Shown here: in pieces, positions 59,045 to 64,000 of the stretch
Layout of the letters: each line of letters begins with the position of its first letter
How positions within the stretch are numbered: the first letter of the stretch is position 1
Source of the DNA: Closterium sp. NIES-65
Lineage: Eukaryota; Streptophyta; Zygnematophyceae; Desmidiales; Closteriaceae
Assembly (NCBI GenBank): GCA_948144175.1
Contig: CANXME010002181.1
Location: 1,612,001 to 1,676,000 of the forward strand
Length of the DNA: 64,000 nucleotides
Direction of reading: 5' to 3'
Notes under the pieces: generated by a model
Told to the model about the DNA's origin: nothing
The model's input: only the letters and a program-made list of their open reading frames with translations
The model's database searches: none
Program-made: the position numbers and the translations under genes

Positions 59045-62000
59045 TCAAGAGGAGAGCAAGTGAGGCAAGACAGGCACAAGACCCAACTGCGTGCAACAAC
59101 GCTGATGATCACAAGGCGCAAGTGCCTTGGTGAAGACATCAGCAGTGTTGGCCTCAGAGGCCACGTACGCAAGTCACAACTGTCCACGCTGCTGTAGCTC
59201 ACGAGCAAGGAAGTAGCGGAGAGCAATGTGCTTCGTTCTGTGCTCCAGGCTCTGCTCTCGACACAAGGCCAGCATGGCCTTGTTGTCTACGTACAGGACT
59301 GGAGGAGAACGAGGCTGCTCTCCAAGGTCGGTCAACAGGTAGGTGAGCCAGCGTAACTCCTGTGCAGCCATAGCCCCGGCGTAGATCTCAGCCTCACAAC
59401 TGGAGCCGAGAACAGAAGACGAGCGGGTAGCCCGCCACGAAACAGAGCCGGAACCAAGGCTGAAGGTGTAACCCTGTGACGACCGCTGCGTAGCCTGGTC
59501 GTAAGCCCAAGAAGCGTCCGCGTGCCCAGTGAGGACCACTGGACTGCGCCCTCCAAGCACTAGCCCCATGCCCGACGTACTGCACAAGTAGCGCAACACC
59601 CTCTTCGCTGCAGCCATGTGCTCTGGTCGGTGTCTCCCAGGAGCAACATAGCGTGCGAGAATGCTAAGAGGGTATGCAAGGTCAGGTCGTGTGCAGGTCA
59701 TCAGGTACATGAGGCAGCCAACAAGCTCTGCATACGGGCCACTCGACTCTACGGACTCATCCGAAGGCAGAGCTGAGAGCGAGTGGCGAGTAGGCAGAGG
59801 AGTGGCCTGAGGCGAGGAGTACGTGAAGCCGAAGCGCTGAAGGACCTGCTGCACCATGTGTGACTGAGTCAGGGTAATGGTGCGGCGTGCTCTGTCCCGG
59901 GTGATCTGCAAGCCAAGATAGCTGCGCAGTTCACCCAGGTCAGTGCACGTGTGTCTCTTCTGCAGCTCGGACTTCACGTAGGCGAGTCCAGCAGTGTCAG
60001 CTGTGGTAAAGACCAAGTCGTCGACGTACACGAGGATGTAGAACGGCGGCAGAGAGGTGTCGGTGCGCAGAAACAGCGACGGGTCGGCAGTAGAAGGAGC
60101 AAACCCAAGTGCCGCGAGCGTAGTCCTCAGTGTGTCGTGCCACTCACGTGGCGCCTGGCGGAGACCGTAGACTGGACGCCGGAGACTCCACTGGGTACCA
60201 GGAGGGAAAGACCCAGTGAAGCCAGGTGGGCGACGCAGCCAGATCTCCTCGTGCAGGCTGCCCTGCAAGAAAGCTGTGCTGAAGTCGAGAGAGTGCAGCT
60301 CGTAGTCACGGTGAGCAGCAACGTGCAGCAGGACCCGAAGAGTGGTCATCTTCGGGGTGGGGGAGAAGGTCTGAAAGTAGTCAACCCCCTGCCGCTGACT
60401 GAAGCCACGAGCCACGTAACGCGCCTTGAAGACAGGCGGAGAACCCGGCGGCCGCTTCACCCTGAAAATCCACATGCCACTGACGATGTTCGCCCCAGGG
60501 GGGGGAACAGCGTCAACGTAGGTGCCTGTGGACTTCCAGGAAGCCATCTCTGCATCCATAGCTGCCTGCCACTGAGAGGAGTAGGGACCCTCTATCGCCT
60601 CCGCGTAAGAGCGCGGAGTCGGGATGTCTGGTGCATCCGGGTCTCCCTCAGGGGCTAGCAGTACAGACGCGAGACGAGGTGAAGCGGCGGCTAGACACTG
60701 GAACTCCTCCTGCCTGTCCTCAAGGACGTCCGTGCCAAGGGCACACTCACCCCCGACGGACGGAGGACAGGCGGACTCAGACTCAGTGACAAGACGGGCA
60801 GCGTAGTCTAGACGACAGCGCGCAGCAAAGTCGACAAGCTCAGTGACAAGGGCAGACGCAGCAGACGACTCGAAGGAAGGGTCAGTGACAGCTGTAGCAA
60901 GGAGACGCGTGACAGTAGGACTGGCAGCACGAAGAGAGTCCGACTCCGGGTCGGCAAGAGCAGGAAGAGAGGAAGCAGGAGGAGAAGGCAAAGGGGCACG
61001 CAGAGGAGCAGTGGACGGACGCAGTGACATCCGGTGCGTGCCAGGAACAGGAGGAGGACGCTGACGCGACCCGCGACCACTAGCGCGCTCAGTACGAACA
61101 GGCGACACAGGACGAGACGCAGGCTCACGACGCTCAGTAAGACCTCCAGTCGGACCAGTGTAGGGAGACGGAGCAGGCAAAGGGGAGGCAGGCTGTAGCT
61201 GTGGCTGTGACCGGACAGGCTGCGGACCCTCTAAGGGAGGAGGAGGAGGAGGCGGAAGACCAAGAACCTGCTGCAGGAGCGGAACGAAGTAAGGTCGGGG
61301 CCGCGCGGCGACACCAGAAACAGCAGGAACAGTACCAGCAGCCCCGGCAGGAGTACCCACTCCAGCAGCACCTCCAGCAGCACCACCAGAAGCTCCAGAA
61401 CCTCCAGCAGCAGCACCAGGAGCACTGTCAGTCGGACCGCCAACGGCAGGCTCAGCGCCAACACCCTCAGTAGCACCAGCTCCAGGAGAACTCTCAGACC
61501 CAGCAGCTCCAGCACCCACAGTACGAGCACCGGCGGGACGCGAGGCAGCAGTACCCTCTGCAGCCGAAGAACCACCAGCACCAGCAGCACACCTCCAGCG
61601 CCTGGCAAACCACTCACGCAGCTCCTGCGGGGAGAGTGGCTCCCGGCGAGACGAAGCACCCCCAGGCACAGCACCCCCAGGCTCAGCACCCCCAGGCACA
61701 GCACCCCCAGGCTCGGCACCTCCAGGCTCAGCACCCCCAGACGCAGCACCCCCAGGCTCAGCACCCCTAGGCACAGCACCCCAAGGCTCAGCACCCCCAG
61801 GCTCAGCACCCCCAGGCTCAGCACCCCCAGGCTCAGCACCCCCAGGCTCAGCACCCCCAGGCTCAGCACCCCCAGGCTCAGCACCCCCAGGCTCAGCACC
61901 CCCAGCTCAGCCCCCAGATGCCGCACCCCCAGGCTCAGCTCCCGCAGCAGCACCAGAGTCACCAGTGACCTCGAAAGGCTCGACCGCGTCTACCTGGGAG

Positions 62001-64000
62001 ACACCTGAAGGGGCAGGACCCTGAGGGGGGAGGGGGACTACCGGGGGGGGACCTGGTACCAGGAAGAGCGGGGGTGGGGGGAGGGACGGAGTGCGGTAGG
62101 GGAAGAGGCGGTAGTAGGGTACCGACTCGTCGAACGTGACGTCCTGGGAGGACAGAACACGTCGAGAGGTGGGGTGGTAAAACTGCCACCCAGGGGCGTC
62201 GGGGGGGAACCCCAGGAAGACGCAGGGAGAAGCACGAGGGGACAGCTTGTCCGCAGACAGGTCGCGAACAAACGCCCGAGATCCCCAGACCCGGAACGCC
62301 GACGCATCGCCAACCTTCCCCGTCCACAGCAGGGCTGGGGAGGTCTCCGGTCGAGAGACCCTGGGGTGGAGGTTGATCTGGTGCGCAGCGTACCTGACCG
62401 CAAACGGCCACAGAAAATGGGGAGCAGCCGCATGCATCATGGACGTACGAGCGACGTCCATGACCATGCCAATGCGGCGCTCAGCAATCCCATTCTGCTG
62501 TGGTGAGTCCGGAAGCGTGAAGGTCTGACGGATGCCTCGTGCACGACAGTAGGCACTCAGGAGGCCAGAGGAGAACTCTCCGCCTCTGTCCGAGTGCAGA
62601 CGCAAAACAGGGAAGTCAGAGCCAAAGCTCCTCCGAAGCTGGAGACGAGCTTCGCGGATCCAGTCGATCAACACCGCAGTGACCTCACCCTTGCTGCGCA
62701 AGGGGAAGACTGTGGTGTAACGCGAGTAGTCGTCAACCACCAGCAGGAAGTAGCGCTCCTGACCCTGTCCACGGACGCGGGCTGGGCCCCACACGTCCAT
62801 GTGAAGCGTCTGCAACGGGGCCTCTGTCGGAGGAAACTGGGAGGAGTGAGGGGCAGCACGCTGGCGCCCCTCGACACAGGGGACACAGGTAGGGCCAGGG
62901 CCCGGAGGAAGGGGAGGGAGAGACCGGGGAAGACCAGACACAAGGACTCGCGAGGCCATGCCTCTGAGCCGAAGCAGAGAGGGGTGGCCAAGGCGGTGGT
63001 GCCAGAGGAGGGTCTCGTGAGACAGACGACGACACGAGCAAGGGGCAGACTCAGGACCAGACCTGGACGCTGCAGCAAACACCTGACCAGACGAAGGGAC
63101 CCTACCAGACTCAGCACCTGGAGGAGAAGCAGTGGTCAGTGTGTACAGGCTCGACCCTGGCCGACGTGTAAACGTAGCCAGGTGGCGACCTGTATCCGCC
63201 TCCGTGCAGTGGGTCACCCGCTGACGAGCAGGGGTGAACTGGTGGACACCCGCATCCTGGAGGTCAGCACCACTCACCAAGTTCGTCGAGAACGAGGGGA
63301 GGTAGAGACCAGTCAGGGTGCCAGAGGGGGCCGCCGGACACGGGAGGACAGTGGAGAAGCGAGACAGGACAGGCCCCCCAGAGGGGTCAGCCAGGGACAC
63401 CGCAACCGGCCGACTCAGCGGCGTGAGAGTGGTGCGGTCCCTAAAGAAGGAGCGAGACGCTCCAGAGTCAAGGGTGAAGGTGTGAGAGGCCGAAGCCGAC
63501 ACAGTACCTGAGAGGGCAGACTCACCAGCACCTGAGAGCACAGACGCACTGGCACCTAGAGCAGCAGCCTCACTAGTACCTGACGCGGCAGTACCAATGC
63601 CCGGGTCGGGCGGGAAACACCGGTAACAGTCATCCTCATCACTACCAGTCACAGCATACATAGCAGAGAGAATAGCATCAAAATCAAGATCATAAATAGC
63701 TACACCAGCCCTAGACAGCTCTCCCCAGCGGGGGATCTCAGCGGCCTCCGGAAACTGCTGACGCCAGGCGTCGGTCAGGCGGCCAAAGCAGCGGCGGGCT
63801 GTGTGGGCGCCTCCACACCTCTCCCCTGCACGGTCACCTGTGCGAAGAACGTAGGGGCAGGGACCAAGCGCACCACCACGCTGACGCTGCAAGTACCACT
63901 CACGGAGCTGCTGAGGGCCGGGGACGGTGCGAGAGCGCTGCTGCTGCTGTGGCTGCTGCTGCGGCTGCTGCTGTTGCTGCTGCTGCTGCTGGCGCTGACC
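59045..64000 (-). pseudogene. E6 gag-pol (partial), two stops
   Basis: One frame spans the segment, from late gag at the right edge (LREWYLQRQRGG, knuckle CPYVLRTG then CGGAHTARRC) through protease (DSGASRSFF), pre-integrase (LLWHHRLGH), integrase (DVWGPA, SDRGGEF, NGIAER), the GGAEP linker, reverse transcriptase (YVDDLVFT) and RNase H (SCEAEIYA) to a TGA at 59045-59047. Two premature TGA codons lie at 61907-61909, inside the GGAEP repeat where small deletions cancel out, and 59174-59176, where relatives have Arg near the RNase H end. Integrase and RT motifs are intact. Confidence 0.9.
61670..61950 (-). repeat. 15-bp minisatellite coding GGAEP in E6
   Basis: About 18 units of CAGGCTCAGCACCCC type (plus strand), the longest such run in the window. 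It holds the small deletions that create the TGA at 61907. Confidence 0.9.

Larger units (their letters stand above)
58702..64000 (-). mobile_element. E6: Copia LTR retrotransposon, 3' part, cut by the window edge
   Basis: The 3' LTR is at 58702-58833, inserted in exon 4 of L2. The flanking GTTTA (58697-58701) should be the target duplication, to be found again beyond the window. The purine tract ATGGGGGTG adjoins the LTR. The coding region runs from 59045 to the right edge. LTR text is related to E1. Confidence 0.92.

Overview
This window is nuclear DNA of a eukaryote. The genes have short spliceosomal GT-AG introns (about 54-145 nt), and the sequence is packed with Ty1/Copia LTR retrotransposons. 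Several primer-binding sites resemble the plant initiator-Met tRNA site TGGTATCAGAGC. F-box/LRR and Copia protein types fit a green plant or streptophyte alga. A charophyte such as Chara is my best guess, but nothing here proves the species.

Layout. 1-3295: a Copia element (E1, minus strand) cut by the window edge. 3296-12938: gene-poor DNA with a truncated F-box gene, a 181-bp satellite array, an intact miniature LTR element (TRIM, 6551-6897), a retroelement tail between 414-bp direct repeats, and a possible 3' gene end near 8344-9010. 12939-16380: a four-exon gene for a Crypton-type tyrosine recombinase with a C-terminal GCR1_C-like domain. 16932-58701: a cluster of an unrecognised multigene family. 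58702-64000: another Copia element (E6, minus), cut by the right edge.

The family cluster is the most unusual part. Three gene forms occur: an 'A' form (A1 broken at 18588-41992, A2 intact at 42558-43621), a 'B' form (B1 16932-18027 and B2 44174-45197 intact, B3 broken at 45631-52639), and a long 'L' form (L1 52812-55815, L2 56352-58701, both minus). L1 begins with A-type exons and ends with B-type exons at the same intron phases, so A and B look like separated halves of L, or L like a fusion of A and B. Four independent retrotransposon insertions with mappable edges (E3 and E4 in A1, E5 in B3, E6 in L2) all lie inside coding exons of this family. This recalls the 'retrotransposon hot spot' behaviour described in other eukaryotes.

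Retrotransposons. E2 (19313-26830) is nested inside E3 (18853-33356), and E3 and E4 (33423-41239) both interrupt one exon of A1. E5 (45805-51805) is a different Copia lineage with two canonical zinc knuckles. Every complete element has paired LTRs and a 5-bp target duplication. Each long ORF carries at least one disabling change, often only one. E3 and E4 lack the N-terminal gag domain that E1 and E2 have.

All calls come from reading the sequence. No database search was run, and domain assignments by resemblance are marked as such.
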